Assembly (NCBI RefSeq): GCF_000253295.1
Contig: NC_015717.1
Location: forward strand, 372,001-436,000
DNA length: 64,000 bases
DNA from: Hyphomicrobium sp. MC1
Lineage (GTDB): Bacteria > Pseudomonadota > Alphaproteobacteria > Rhizobiales > Hyphomicrobiaceae
Direction of reading: 5' to 3'
Notes under the pieces: generated by a model
Seen by the model: the letters and a program-made list of their open reading frames with translations, nothing else
Databases searched by the model: none
What the model was told of the DNA's origin: nothing
Shown: piece after piece, positions 35,900 to 44,624 of the stretch
Position numbering within the stretch: the stretch's first letter is position 1
How the letters are laid out: every line of letters starts with the position of its first letter
Program-made: the position numbers and the translations under genes

Positions 35900-36976
35900 T
35901 CAATGGCTGGCGGCGCTCGTCGGCGCCATGAAAGAAGATCCCTGTCCTGAAGATGTTCGCGCGCGAACGGCGCCGTCCCGGAATTTAGCTGGTGTCGATC
36001 CGGTGAAGCTTTTGAAGCTTCGTGAGAATGCGCTCGTTTCACTATAGCCAAGATCGAACGCGATCTCCGGAATGGTGCGATCGGTGAACGCCAGCATCGC
36101 CTTCGCGATTTCCGTTCGCACTGCGTTGCGAAGATCTGCATAGTTCAGGCCAGCATCGGCGAGCTTTCGCTGAAAGCTTCTGACGCTCATACCGAAGTCG
36201 CTGGCTGCATCCTGTATGTCGATGCTCTTGGAACAGCATAGACTGGCGTTGATCCATGCCTTGACGCTGTTGCTGAGATCGAGCTCGAGTTCTTGCGAAC
36301 TTAGGCAGTCGGACAGCTCACTCTCCAAGCGGTGGTGCAGCATGCGATCATATGAGAGGATCGGGCGGCTCAGCTCCGAGAGGGGAAACAATATAGCGTT
36401 ATAACGAGCGCCAAAACGTAGTGGGCAATGAAAATGCGCCTGATAACTGGCGAGATTTGCACCAGGAGAATGCTCGAACTCTAGGCATAGCGGCTCCCAG
36501 TCCTTGCCCAAAGTCGCGCGCAGGACCGAGCACAAGACAGCCTCTGAGAAATTTGCATCCTGGACGCGATGTGAGACGGTTCTGTCGAAAATGGAGTAGG
36601 TCAGGCGTGCGGTGTCGCCGCTGACATTCAGTGCGCAGTGCGTTCCGCCCTGGAAGGTGGGAAAATACTCACAAAGCTTGGTGAGCCCTTCACCGACAGT
36701 ACGAGCGGTGAGATAGAGCTGGGAAGTTGCTCCTAAGTCGTGAATATTGAAGAGTTTTCCCCACTTCATGCCAAGTGCATGATCGTTCGTCTGAGTTGCC
36801 GCCATCTCCAGCATCGTTGTGAACGCTGAGAGCGGAAGAAAAGGCGAGCGTCCAAACAACCCATCGTTCGCTATGCCGACACGTGCGGAAATTGTCTCCG
36901 GGTCCATTCTCCGGCGATCGATCGTGGAGAGAACTCCGTTGATGATCGATGCCGCGATGACGCCTGATGAAGGCAT
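35900..36976 (-). CDS. AraC-family regulator with Arabinose_bd-type sensor domain
   Basis: 358 residues from ATG 36976 (GGAG about 6 bases upstream); longer in-frame readings to 37267 look non-coding. The N-terminal domain (SIINGVLSTIDRRRMDPETI..., GLFGRSPFLPLSAFTTMLEMAA) fits the PF12625-type sensor of OruR/QhpR-like activators. The C-terminal AraC domain has two HTHs (DIQDAASDFGMSVRSFQRKL and TIPEIAFDLGYSETSAFSRSFK). It is divergent from the copper amine oxidase gene, so it probably activates that gene in response to an amine, and possibly the convergent transporter. Confidence 0.88.
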   Translation of the reverse strand: MPSSGVIAASIINGVLSTIDRRRMDPETISARVGIANDGLFGRSPFLPLSAFTTMLEMAATQTNDHALGMKWGKLFNIHDLGATSQLYLTARTVGEGLTKLCEYFPTFQGGTHCALNVSGDTARLTYSIFDRTVSHRVQDANFSEAVLCSVLRATLGKDWEPLCLEFEHSPGANLASYQAHFHCPLRFGARYNAILFPLSELSRPILSYDRMLHHRLESELSDCLSSQELELDLSNSVKAWINASLCCSKSIDIQDAASDFGMSVRSFQRKLADAGLNYADLRNAVRTEIAKAMLAFTDRTIPEIAFDLGYSETSAFSRSFKSFTGSTPAKFRDGAVRARTSSGQGSSFMAPTSAASH

Positions 36977-37300
36977 GCAACTCCACCCCATAGTGTCGCC
37001 GTTGAGTGGGACAGCATCGCAAGAAGCGTACCACTTCGTTTGCGGCGACGGCAGATCACCTTTGAACGTGAAATCTCTGTGCGGCGGTGGTTTCCAGATG
37101 AGCGCAGCAAACGGTTTCTGAGCGGACAGATTCGCTTTTTGGCGCCAACTATCAATTACAGCCCACATGGCGCTGGCTAGGGTCTTTCGAGAAAGGACGG
37201 TTGCCCTGATAGGGCGTCGCCTCGGCTGCTGTTGAAGCAGCGTCATTCGGCTAAAGTGCGTGACCAACCAGAACGCATTGCAACACTTGGGAGCCTAATC
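36977..37300. promoter_or_regulatory. Divergent control region between araC-type gene and amine oxidase
   Basis: A 324-base gap with no gene. It holds GCCCT-GAT-AGGGC (37203-37215) and GCTGCT-GTTGA-AGCAGC (37225-37241), two perfect short inverted repeats 60-100 bases before the oxidase ATG, and TTGGCGCCAA further upstream. These are candidate AraC-type or hairpin sites; no -35/-10 pair was convincing. Confidence 0.4.
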
Positions 37301-39244
37301 ATGTCAGAAAGCTGTTGCTCGACGGCCGTGCTGGAAAAGTCATCTTTGGTTCGGCATCCACTGGATCCGTTGTCGCCCGATGAGATCCGGAATGCCGCTG
37401 GGGTCGTCAAGGTCGTGGCACCATACGGACCGAAGACGTGCTTCGAGTCGATCGGATTGGACGAGCCGACAAAGGACGAACTCAAGGCTTATGCCGAAGG
37501 TAAGCCAGTAGAGCGGCGTGCGGCAGTCAACGCCTCAAGTTCTGAGACGATCGGCGTTACAAAGTTCGTCGTTTCTCTCGATACAGGAAAGGTGTTGTTT
37601 CGCGAAGACTGCCCCGACAAACGGCCAATGATACAACTCGAACAGTTCTTGGCTATCGAGGACATTGTTCGCGGCAATACGGAGTTCATCGCTGCGTGTG
37701 CCAAGCGCGGCATTACCGACATGAGCAAAGTGTGCGTCGATCCGTGGTCGGCGGGGAGCTTCGATATTCCGGGGGAGGAAGGGCGCCATCTCTGCCATGT
37801 TTTTTGCTGGCTTCGGCTCCGGGAGTTCGAGAACTTCTACGCGCATCCTATAGAAGGCCTCAACGCTGTGGTGGACATCAACAGCGGCGAGGTCATTCGG
37901 ATCGACGATTACGGCGTTACGCCGATCCCGATGGCTGAATACAACTATGAGCACCAGTTCTTCGACGAGTTCCAGCCGCCTGCAAAGCCGATCAATGTCG
38001 TCCAGCCGGAAGGCGTGAATTTCAAAATCGAGGGAAGTCGGCTGACTTGGCGTAATTGGGCGCTCAATATCGGGTTCAATACGCGCGAGTCGCTGACGCT
38101 GCACGATATCAGCTTCAACGGGCGACCGATCCTCCGGCGCGCATCTATCGTCGAGATGACTGTGCCCTATGGTTCGCCAGACGCCGGGCACTTCCGTAAG
38201 CACGTCTTCGATATTGGCGAGTACGGGATCGGCAAGCTCGCGAACTCTCTTGAACTCGGCTGCGATTGCCTCGGCGTCATCAAGTATCTCGACGCGCATC
38301 TCAATACGCGCGATGGTGAGCCGTGGACGATCAAAAAAGCAATCTGCATTCACGAAGAAGATTCAGGCTTGCTGTGGAAGCATACCGATTTCCGCACGGA
38401 GCGGTTTGAAATTCGCCGGGGCGCTAAGCTCGTCATTTCGTCGATCTGCACGGTCGGCAACTATGAGTATGCGCTGTACTGGTATTTCTTCCTAGACGGC
38501 AAGATCGAATTCGAGCTCAAGGCGACAGGCATTATCAACACGACGGCGTGCATTCCCGGCCAGCCAGGAAAATATGGACGCGAAGTTGCGCCCGGCGTCG
38601 TCGGGCAGATCCATCAGCACATCCTCTGCGCGCGGCTTGAGATGTGTGTCGATGGCGACAAGAACAGCTTTGTCGAGTGCAATACCTATGCCGAGCAGGA
38701 AGACGGAGAGAACCCTTACGGCAACGCCTTCTACGAACAAGAGACCCTCATAAAGACGGAGGGAGACGCCGCACGGACTGCAAATCTCGGTACGCAGCGC
38801 TATTGGAAGGTTATCAATCCAAACAAATTCAATCGTGCTGGAACGCCGGTCGGATACAAGCTCGATGCCCCGGATTGCCTGACGTCGTTCGTTGCGCCAA
38901 ATTCGTTTTCGGGCAAGCGCGCATCCTTCACGCAGAACCACGTCTGGGTTTCGGCCTACGATCCGACCGAGCGTTTCCCTGCTGGCGAATTCATGAATCA
39001 TTCGGACGGATCGGGAGATATCAAGTCTTTCGTTGCGAAAAACCGCTCGATCGAGAACACGGATATCGTGCTCTGGCATACGTTCGGATTGCACCATTCG
39101 GTTCGACCAGAAGACTTTCCCGTGCAGCCGTGCATTTCGGCCGGATTCAAATTGATGCCGTCCGGGTTCTTCGATGGAAATCCGGCGATCAATTTGCCGC
39201 CCGTCGTCAACGCTGCGAGCTGCTACGCCGACACCGGCAAATAG
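37301..39244 (+). CDS. Primary-amine oxidase (copper/topaquinone), cytosolic type
   Basis: 647 residues. It oxidises a primary amine (tyramine, phenethylamine or similar) to aldehyde, ammonia and H2O2. The topaquinone precursor is Tyr388 in TVGNYEY; the catalytic base is Asp304 in FDIGEYGIG; copper ligands are His438 and His440 (QIHQHILCARLEM) and one of His598/599 (HTFGLHHSVRPEDFP). Spacing matches the Arthrobacter enzyme almost residue for residue. No signal peptide is present, so it acts in the cytosol, unlike E. coli TynA. ATG 37301 follows TTGGGAG. Regulator gene is divergent; a possible copper-handling gene follows. Confidence 0.94.
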   Translation: MSESCCSTAVLEKSSLVRHPLDPLSPDEIRNAAGVVKVVAPYGPKTCFESIGLDEPTKDELKAYAEGKPVERRAAVNASSSETIGVTKFVVSLDTGKVLFREDCPDKRPMIQLEQFLAIEDIVRGNTEFIAACAKRGITDMSKVCVDPWSAGSFDIPGEEGRHLCHVFCWLRLREFENFYAHPIEGLNAVVDINSGEVIRIDDYGVTPIPMAEYNYEHQFFDEFQPPAKPINVVQPEGVNFKIEGSRLTWRNWALNIGFNTRESLTLHDISFNGRPILRRASIVEMTVPYGSPDAGHFRKHVFDIGEYGIGKLANSLELGCDCLGVIKYLDAHLNTRDGEPWTIKKAICIHEEDSGLLWKHTDFRTERFEIRRGAKLVISSICTVGNYEYALYWYFFLDGKIEFELKATGIINTTACIPGQPGKYGREVAPGVVGQIHQHILCARLEMCVDGDKNSFVECNTYAEQEDGENPYGNAFYEQETLIKTEGDAARTANLGTQRYWKVINPNKFNRAGTPVGYKLDAPDCLTSFVAPNSFSGKRASFTQNHVWVSAYDPTERFPAGEFMNHSDGSGDIKSFVAKNRSIENTDIVLWHTFGLHHSVRPEDFPVQPCISAGFKLMPSGFFDGNPAINLPPVVNAASCYADTGK

Positions 39245-39288
39245 CAGCGTTGGAGGTCCAGTCCGTTTTAGGACGAGGAGGTTGACGG

Positions 39289-39993
39289 ATGGACGGCGCG
39301 GCTTTGTTTGCCGGTGGGTTTGTCATGGGGCTCGCGGGAAGTCTGCACTGCTCGTGCGTTTGTGGTGGCATTGCGTCGTCGCTGCTGTTGGCGACGGCGC
39401 CTAGCTCATCCGCGCAGAGATCGCAGTTGCGTGCACTTGCCGGCATTCAAACCGGGCGCGCGCTGACGTATGTGCTCGGCGGAGCGGTGGTCGCATCGGT
39501 CGGATCATCATTTGCGAGTTTGATGCATCTTGCCGGATTGCAGGCAGCTGTGCGTATGATGGCCGCCGCGCTCATCGTTGCAGTAGGGCTGTCGATTGCC
39601 GGTATTCTGCCGCGATACGGTCTTTCTAAGGCAGTCACCGCTGTTCATGAGCGCATTCGTCGGTGGCTGCCTGCACGGATGTCGAAAGGTCTGCCGGTGA
39701 TGTCCGGCATGGTCTGGGGATTTGCACCGTGTGGCATGGTCTACAACGCCTTGATGATGGCAACGGTCAGTGGATCAGGGACCGATGGTGCGTTGTTCAT
39801 GGGCGGTTTCGCAATTGCAACGATGCCCGCAGTCAGCCTCGCTGCATACGGATCGGCGAGGGCCGTAGGTCCTGCGGGCATGCTCTCTCGGCCGCGTCTC
39901 AGAACGGCAGCGGGGACGATTGTTGCGATACTCGGCTTGGCGAGCGCAGTCATTCCGTCAGAAGCTCTGACAAGTCTTTGCTTGCCGGGTTAG
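39289..39993 (+). CDS. DsbD_2/TauE-SafE-like membrane protein
   Basis: 234 residues, about six helices. The paired motifs GLAGSLHCSCVCGGIAS (helix 1) and WGFAPCGMVYNAL (helix 4) mark the DsbD_2 family (often annotated sulfite exporter TauE/SafE), whose better-known members occur in cytochrome oxidase and copper loci. The usual SLHCxxMCGG has Val for Met and an extra Cys here. It lies 44 bases after the amine oxidase gene on the same strand, so a role in copper supply to that enzyme is an attractive guess. Confidence 0.72.
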   Translation: MDGAALFAGGFVMGLAGSLHCSCVCGGIASSLLLATAPSSSAQRSQLRALAGIQTGRALTYVLGGAVVASVGSSFASLMHLAGLQAAVRMMAAALIVAVGLSIAGILPRYGLSKAVTAVHERIRRWLPARMSKGLPVMSGMVWGFAPCGMVYNALMMATVSGSGTDGALFMGGFAIATMPAVSLAAYGSARAVGPAGMLSRPRLRTAAGTIVAILGLASAVIPSEALTSLCLPG

Positions 39994-40066
39994 GTAGGCG
40001 TAACGCTTCTTGTCTCTTTGGGCTCCGCGCTTGGGCCAATGGCAAGGTTTCGAGGCGAGACGGCTA

Positions 40067-41728
40067 TTATTGGCTGTGCTTTTTATCAGGTGAAAGTTCA
40101 GCGCCGAGGCGTTTCAGGGCGTCCGACATATCCAGTTTGTCGAGCATGATTTCGATGACGGCGGGGCCATCGTTGCTGCTTCTCGCCTGGTTCAATGCCG
40201 CGTCGAGCTCTTCCTCGGTTTCGACGCGACGCCCCCAGCCGCCACCGAAGACATCCGGCAGTTTGTGATAGTCCCATGATTGGATATCGTTATAGGGGCC
40301 TTCGTGAATGACGCGTTCGGTGGTGTAGCCGTCATTGTTCATGATCAGCAGGACGACCGGGATATTTCGCCGGCAAAGCGACGATAATTCCTGCACCGTC
40401 ATTTGCAATGCGCCGTCACCGATGAGAGCGAGAACGCGGCGGTTCGGGGCGGCGATAGAGGCACCCAGAACCGCGGGAAGGGCGTAGCCGATCGATAGGT
40501 AGAACGCCTGCCCTATAAAGCCGACATCATGATGCATGACGAGGTCGGCAGCGGCGAACAGGCTGTCGCCTGTCTCGGCAACGACGATGGTGTCGTCGCG
40601 GATATAGTCGTTGACGCGGCTCATGACCTTGTCGACCGTGAGCTTGGCTCCGCGGTGCGCAATCGATGGCTTGGCCTCACGTTTGGCTGCGCTTTCAAAC
40701 GGGGGATGGGGCAATCCCTGGGCCGGCATGCGATCCGCGAGGCCGGTCACCACGTCGCCGATCCATACTTGCTCGTAGACGTGTTGGCTGATCTTCAGGC
40801 GGCCGGAATTTGCGAGGATCAATTGGCGGCCTTCGAGCTTGCCGGTAAACACGCCGAAATTGATGTCGCTGATCCACGCGCCGATGCAGAGCAGGACGTC
40901 GCTGGCTTCGACGATTGCCCGAACATCCTTTCGCGACATGGCACCTTCGTAAACTCCAATCGCCTGCGGGTGAAGTTCCGAGATGACGGTCTTGCCGAGG
41001 AGAGTTGTTGCAACCGGTAGCTTGCTCTTTTCGACGAGACGCATGAATTGTTGCATCAGGCCGTAGCGATGCAGCTCAACGCCACCGAGAATGACCGGCC
41101 GCTTCGCCGACGCGAGGAGGGCCATGACCTCGTCCAGGGCTTCGTTCAATGAGTCCGGATCTGACACGGGTGGTCCGGACGGTGTCTGCCGTTTCGAGGG
41201 CTCGCAGGGCTGATCAACGATATCGACGGGAATTTCGATCATGATCGGGCGCTTCTCAGAGAGACAGCGGGCAAGCGCACGGTCGATGAGTTGGGGCGCG
41301 TCTCCAGCATCGTCGAGCAGAACGGACGCAACTGTGATGTGTGCATAGGCATGCTGCATTGTCGAAAATTCGCCCACGCCGTGATGAAGCAGCATTGAGG
41401 AGCGGCGCTGATTTGTGCGCGGTCCGCCGACCAAGACCACGAGCGGAACCTGTTCCGCATAAGCGCCCGCGACGGCATTCATGGCGCTGAAGCCGCCGAC
41501 GCCCCATGTCACGACGGTACAACCGATGCCGCGGATGCGAGCATAAGCATCGGCAGCATAGCCCGCATTAAGTTCATTACAGGTTCCTATCAGGTCGACG
41601 CCAGATGCGATCAAACGATCCATGAACGTCAAGACATAATCGCCGGGAACGCCAAAGGCGTGCTCAAGGCCCGCCTGTTTGAGCCGCTCGATCAGGTAGT
41701 CGGCGACCGTTGTCGATTTTTCCGGCAT
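40067..41728 (-). CDS. ThDP-dependent 2-oxoacid decarboxylase (pyruvate/indolepyruvate decarboxylase family)
   Basis: 553 residues. Glu52 in CNELNAGYAADAYAR activates thiamine diphosphate; the His115-His116 pair in SSMLLHHGVGEF is the hallmark of pyruvate/indolepyruvate/phenylpyruvate decarboxylases; the ThDP motif GDGALQMTVQELSS...NN is near residue 430. It converts a 2-oxoacid to an aldehyde and CO2. The exact substrate is unclear; the Ala-rich YIRDD region does not decide it. ATG 41728 follows GGGGAAGGA. It is convergent with the DsbD_2 gene and divergent from the CBS gene. Confidence 0.87.
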   Translation of the reverse strand: MPEKSTTVADYLIERLKQAGLEHAFGVPGDYVLTFMDRLIASGVDLIGTCNELNAGYAADAYARIRGIGCTVVTWGVGGFSAMNAVAGAYAEQVPLVVLVGGPRTNQRRSSMLLHHGVGEFSTMQHAYAHITVASVLLDDAGDAPQLIDRALARCLSEKRPIMIEIPVDIVDQPCEPSKRQTPSGPPVSDPDSLNEALDEVMALLASAKRPVILGGVELHRYGLMQQFMRLVEKSKLPVATTLLGKTVISELHPQAIGVYEGAMSRKDVRAIVEASDVLLCIGAWISDINFGVFTGKLEGRQLILANSGRLKISQHVYEQVWIGDVVTGLADRMPAQGLPHPPFESAAKREAKPSIAHRGAKLTVDKVMSRVNDYIRDDTIVVAETGDSLFAAADLVMHHDVGFIGQAFYLSIGYALPAVLGASIAAPNRRVLALIGDGALQMTVQELSSLCRRNIPVVLLIMNNDGYTTERVIHEGPYNDIQSWDYHKLPDVFGGGWGRRVETEEELDAALNQARSSNDGPAVIEIMLDKLDMSDALKRLGAELSPDKKHSQ

Positions 41729-41842
41729 TCCTTCCCCACCTTTAAGACATGGCATCCAACTAAATTAGCCCTGCACAGGCACGTCGTCAGTGATAGATTC
41801 AAGGGTGTGAGTGGCCAAACCGCAATTTTTAGGATTATGGCT

Positions 41843-42280
41843 ATGATTGTTCAAAATATCCTCAAAGCAAAAAAGAATGCGCATGTTCTGACCGTACGGC
41901 CGGACGACACGATCCTTAAGCTCGTGCAGATGCTGCGGGCCGAGGGCGTTGGCGCAATGGTTGTCAGCAGAGATGGCCAAGCGTTGGATGGGATCATTTC
42001 TGAGCGCGATGTGGTGCGCGCCTTGGCGACCAACGAAAACAGGCTTCTGGCGTTGCCAATATCAGCTCTCATGACGCACGAAATCGTTACGTGTTCTCCC
42101 GGCGATACGATCGCGCACGTGACGCATTTGATGACGGAACGGCGTGTCCGACATCTTCCTGTGGTCGAGAATAATCATCTCGTCGGGATCATCAGTATCG
42201 GCGACGTCCTGAAACACCGCGTTGATGAAGTGCAGTTTGAGGCAGCGGTTCTTCGCGATATCGCGCTTGCGGGCCGCTAG
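41843..42280 (+). CDS. CBS-pair domain protein
   Basis: 145 residues made of two CBS motifs (LTVRPDDTILKLVQMLRAEG...GIISERDVVRAL and VTCSPGDTIAHVTHLMTERR...GIISIGDVLKHRV), which bind adenine nucleotides as an energy sensor. ATG 41843 is preferred because AGGA lies 8 bases upstream. It may regulate a neighbour enzyme allosterically; the glutamate dehydrogenase follows 124 bases later on the same strand. Confidence 0.88.
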   Translation: MIVQNILKAKKNAHVLTVRPDDTILKLVQMLRAEGVGAMVVSRDGQALDGIISERDVVRALATNENRLLALPISALMTHEIVTCSPGDTIAHVTHLMTERRVRHLPVVENNHLVGIISIGDVLKHRVDEVQFEAAVLRDIALAGR

Positions 42281-42404
42281 CTCGGACAGCTATCGCACGT
42301 TTTTGCAGTGAGTGGCCGCGGCGCGTTTCCGGCGCAGTCACGCCATGTTTTGCGCCCATCGAATAAGAGACATTCATCTTTCAAATAACAGCAATAAGAA
42401 GCGC

Positions 42405-43688
42405 ATGACCAACATAACAGAAAAGACATCGCCGCCGTTGTCGTATGCAAAGTCTTCATTTCCAAGCCCCTGGGCGACGTATCTTGCTCAGGTCGATCGC
42501 GTAACGCCCTATCTCAAGACTTTGGCGCGTTGGGTGGAAACACTCAAACATCCCAAGCGGACGATGATCGTCGACGTGCCTATCGAAATGGACGATGGCA
42601 TCGTCCGTCATTTCGAAGGTTTTCGCGTGCAGCACAATCTTTCGCGCGGGCCCGGCAAAGGCGGCCTTCGGTTTCATCCGCAGGTTACGCTGGAAGAGAC
42701 AATGGCACTCGCTGCCTGGATGACGATCAAGACGGCCGCGATGGATCTGCCATTTGGAGGAGCAAAGGGCGGGATTCGCGTTGATCCGTTTGCGCTGTCG
42801 GACAACGAGCTGGAAAAGATTACGCGGCGCTATACCAGCGAAATCAGCATCATTATCGGCCCGCAAAAAGATATTCCGGCGCCAGATGTCAATACCAATG
42901 CCCAGGTCATGGCATGGATCATGGACACCTACTCGATGCAGGTTGGGTTTACGGCGTCAGGTGTCGTAACGGGAAAGCCATTGCATCTTGGCGGTTCGCT
43001 GGGGCGCGTCAAGGCAACGGGACGCGGTGTCTTCGTTACTGGACGCGAAGCGGCATCGCGTATGGGCTTGAGCCTCGAAGGCGCGCGGGTCTGCGTGCAG
43101 GGTTTCGGCAACGTCGGTTCGTCCGCGGCGGAGCTTTTCGTTCTCAATGGTGCAAAGGTGGTCGCGCTACAGGATCAGTGGGGTACCGTTATCGATGAAG
43201 CGGGAATCGACGTTCCCGCGCTGATGATGAGCGCGCCGTCGAGAAAAGGGATCGGCGGATCGCCGGATCTTAACGATGCTTTCTGGAGCACGCCCTGCGA
43301 TATTCTGATTTTAGCGGCCTTGGAATCGCAATTGACGGCCGAGCGCGCGCGCCGGACGACGGCAAAGCTTGTGCTTGAGGGCGCCAACGGACCGACCCTG
43401 CCTGATGCCGACGATGTTCTTACCGACCGCGATATTCTCGTGGTGCCGGATGTCATCTGTAACGCCGGCGGCGTGACGGTGAGCTACTTTGAATGGGTGC
43501 AGGATTTTTCCAGCTTTTTCTGGAGCGAGAACGAAATTAACTCGCGACTCGATACGCTTATGGTTGAAGCATTCCGCAAGATATGGGCGTGCGCGGATTT
43601 CAATAAGGTTTCGCTACGAACGGCCGCTTATATCGTGGCTTGCGAGCGAATCCTGGCTGCGCGAGAGGCGCGGGGGCTATATCCGTAG
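42405..43688 (+). CDS. Glutamate dehydrogenase (Glu/Leu/Phe/Val dehydrogenase family)
   Basis: 427 residues. The substrate-binding FRVQHNLSRGPGKGGLRFHP and the catalytic Lys in PFGGAKGGIRVDP are present; the Rossmann turn is GFGNVGSSAAEL. The length and GPQKDIPAPDVNT match hexameric NAD-type glutamate dehydrogenases. It interconverts glutamate and 2-oxoglutarate plus ammonia, so it could take up ammonia released by amine oxidation nearby. ATG 42405 (MTNITEK) is preferred to an upstream start that would lie in the intergenic region. Confidence 0.93.
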   Translation: MTNITEKTSPPLSYAKSSFPSPWATYLAQVDRVTPYLKTLARWVETLKHPKRTMIVDVPIEMDDGIVRHFEGFRVQHNLSRGPGKGGLRFHPQVTLEETMALAAWMTIKTAAMDLPFGGAKGGIRVDPFALSDNELEKITRRYTSEISIIIGPQKDIPAPDVNTNAQVMAWIMDTYSMQVGFTASGVVTGKPLHLGGSLGRVKATGRGVFVTGREAASRMGLSLEGARVCVQGFGNVGSSAAELFVLNGAKVVALQDQWGTVIDEAGIDVPALMMSAPSRKGIGGSPDLNDAFWSTPCDILILAALESQLTAERARRTTAKLVLEGANGPTLPDADDVLTDRDILVVPDVICNAGGVTVSYFEWVQDFSSFFWSENEINSRLDTLMVEAFRKIWACADFNKVSLRTAAYIVACERILAAREARGLYP

Positions 43689-43772
43689 TAGCGGTGGCAG
43701 GAGATTGATGAGGGAGCGAGATATCTCGCGCCCTCGAAAGATTTTGCGATGGATGGGCCGAGGTAGACGCAA

Positions 43773-44126
43773 TTACGCCATCCCTGGAACCGGCAGGCAC
43801 TCCATCACCTCGATGTGGTCGCCGGGGAAAATCGTAAAGTGAGGGTGGTTGAGGAACAGGCGCGTTGCTTCTTCCTGTGAATTGGCTTTAACCACCGTCC
43901 AGGCACATAGTTCGTTGCGTGTGTCCGACATACCGTTCTTGTCCGCACGCTTTGTTTTTCCGAGAGGCGAGCCCATTTCGGATATGACGCCGTTATGATC
44001 GGCCACCCATTTGTGCCACGCGGCCATACCGGCTTGCTCGCGGTCTTTGCGCTCCGATTCAGGTAGCGCCTTCCAAGCTTCCATCGCGTCTGATTTTCCG
44101 AAGAAGACGGCAAGGTAGTTTTTCAT
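43773..44126 (-). CDS. YCII-related (DGPF-like) domain protein
   Basis: 117 residues, starting MKNYLAVFFGKSDAMEAWKAL and holding HNGVISEMGSPLGKTK and the late HPHFTIFPGDHIEVMECLPVP. This is the YCII-like ferredoxin-fold family that accompanies ECF42 sigma factors. It is 19 bases downstream of the VOC gene and probably in the same transcript. Function in the regulon is unknown. Confidence 0.82.
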   Translation of the reverse strand: MKNYLAVFFGKSDAMEAWKALPESERKDREQAGMAAWHKWVADHNGVISEMGSPLGKTKRADKNGMSDTRNELCAWTVVKANSQEEATRLFLNHPHFTIFPGDHIEVMECLPVPGMA

Positions 44127-44145
44127 TGCAACTCTCCTTATGAGA

Positions 44146-44553
44146 TTACTCTTTTACGGGTCCGTTGATGGCCCACACGATGCCGAACGGGTCTTGGACT
44201 TGGCCATACCGATCGCCCCAAAACATGCACGAGATCGGAACTTTAGGAGTGCAGCCCGCCGCGATCGCCCGCTCGTACCATGCGTCAGTGTTATCGACGG
44301 CGAGCGTAATGTTGAAGGCTGCGGGCGGGACGGGCGGATAGCCGTGCTCGGGGAAAAAGTCGCTGAGCATGACGGACGAACCGTTGATGTAGAGATGGGC
44401 ATGCATCGTCCGTCCTTGCTCGTCGGGCGGGACGAGGGCGGCCAGGGTGCCTGCAAACGCGCGTTGATAGAATTCTGCTGCTTTCACTGCGCCATCGATG
44501 GATAAATAGACGATGGCGCCGCCTTTTACCGGCGCCTTGACACTTTCGGTCAT
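44146..44553 (-). CDS. VOC/glyoxalase-like (PhnB-type) protein
   Basis: 135 residues of the vicinal-oxygen-chelate fold, PhnB-like branch: GGAIVYLSIDGAVKAAEFYQ, the MHAHLYINGSSVMLSDFFPE strand pair, and YGQVQDPFGIVWAIN at the end. It may bind a small metabolite or metal; the catalytic metal ligands are not complete by eye. It has its own TGTCGG-N17-CGTC promoter motif (44583-44609), whose start site would leave a leader of about 20 bases. It precedes the YCII gene. Confidence 0.85.
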   Translation of the reverse strand: MTESVKAPVKGGAIVYLSIDGAVKAAEFYQRAFAGTLAALVPPDEQGRTMHAHLYINGSSVMLSDFFPEHGYPPVPPAAFNITLAVDNTDAWYERAIAAGCTPKVPISCMFWGDRYGQVQDPFGIVWAINGPVKE

Positions 44554-44582
44554 GATTTCCTCCGTCTTGATCGCACTTCAAG

Positions 44583-44609
44583 GACGGCGCTTCCGGCCGC
44601 CATCCGACA
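44583..44609 (-). promoter_or_regulatory. Predicted ECF42-type promoter of the VOC-YCII genes
   Basis: Minus strand: TGTCGG (44609-44604), 17 bases, CGTC (44586-44583), followed by CTTGAAG. Identical -35, spacer length and -10 to two other sites in this locus. Agrees with the TGTCGA/CGTC-type motif reported for ECF42. Confidence 0.65.
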
Positions 44610-44624
44610 AGGCGCAAAAAAAAA

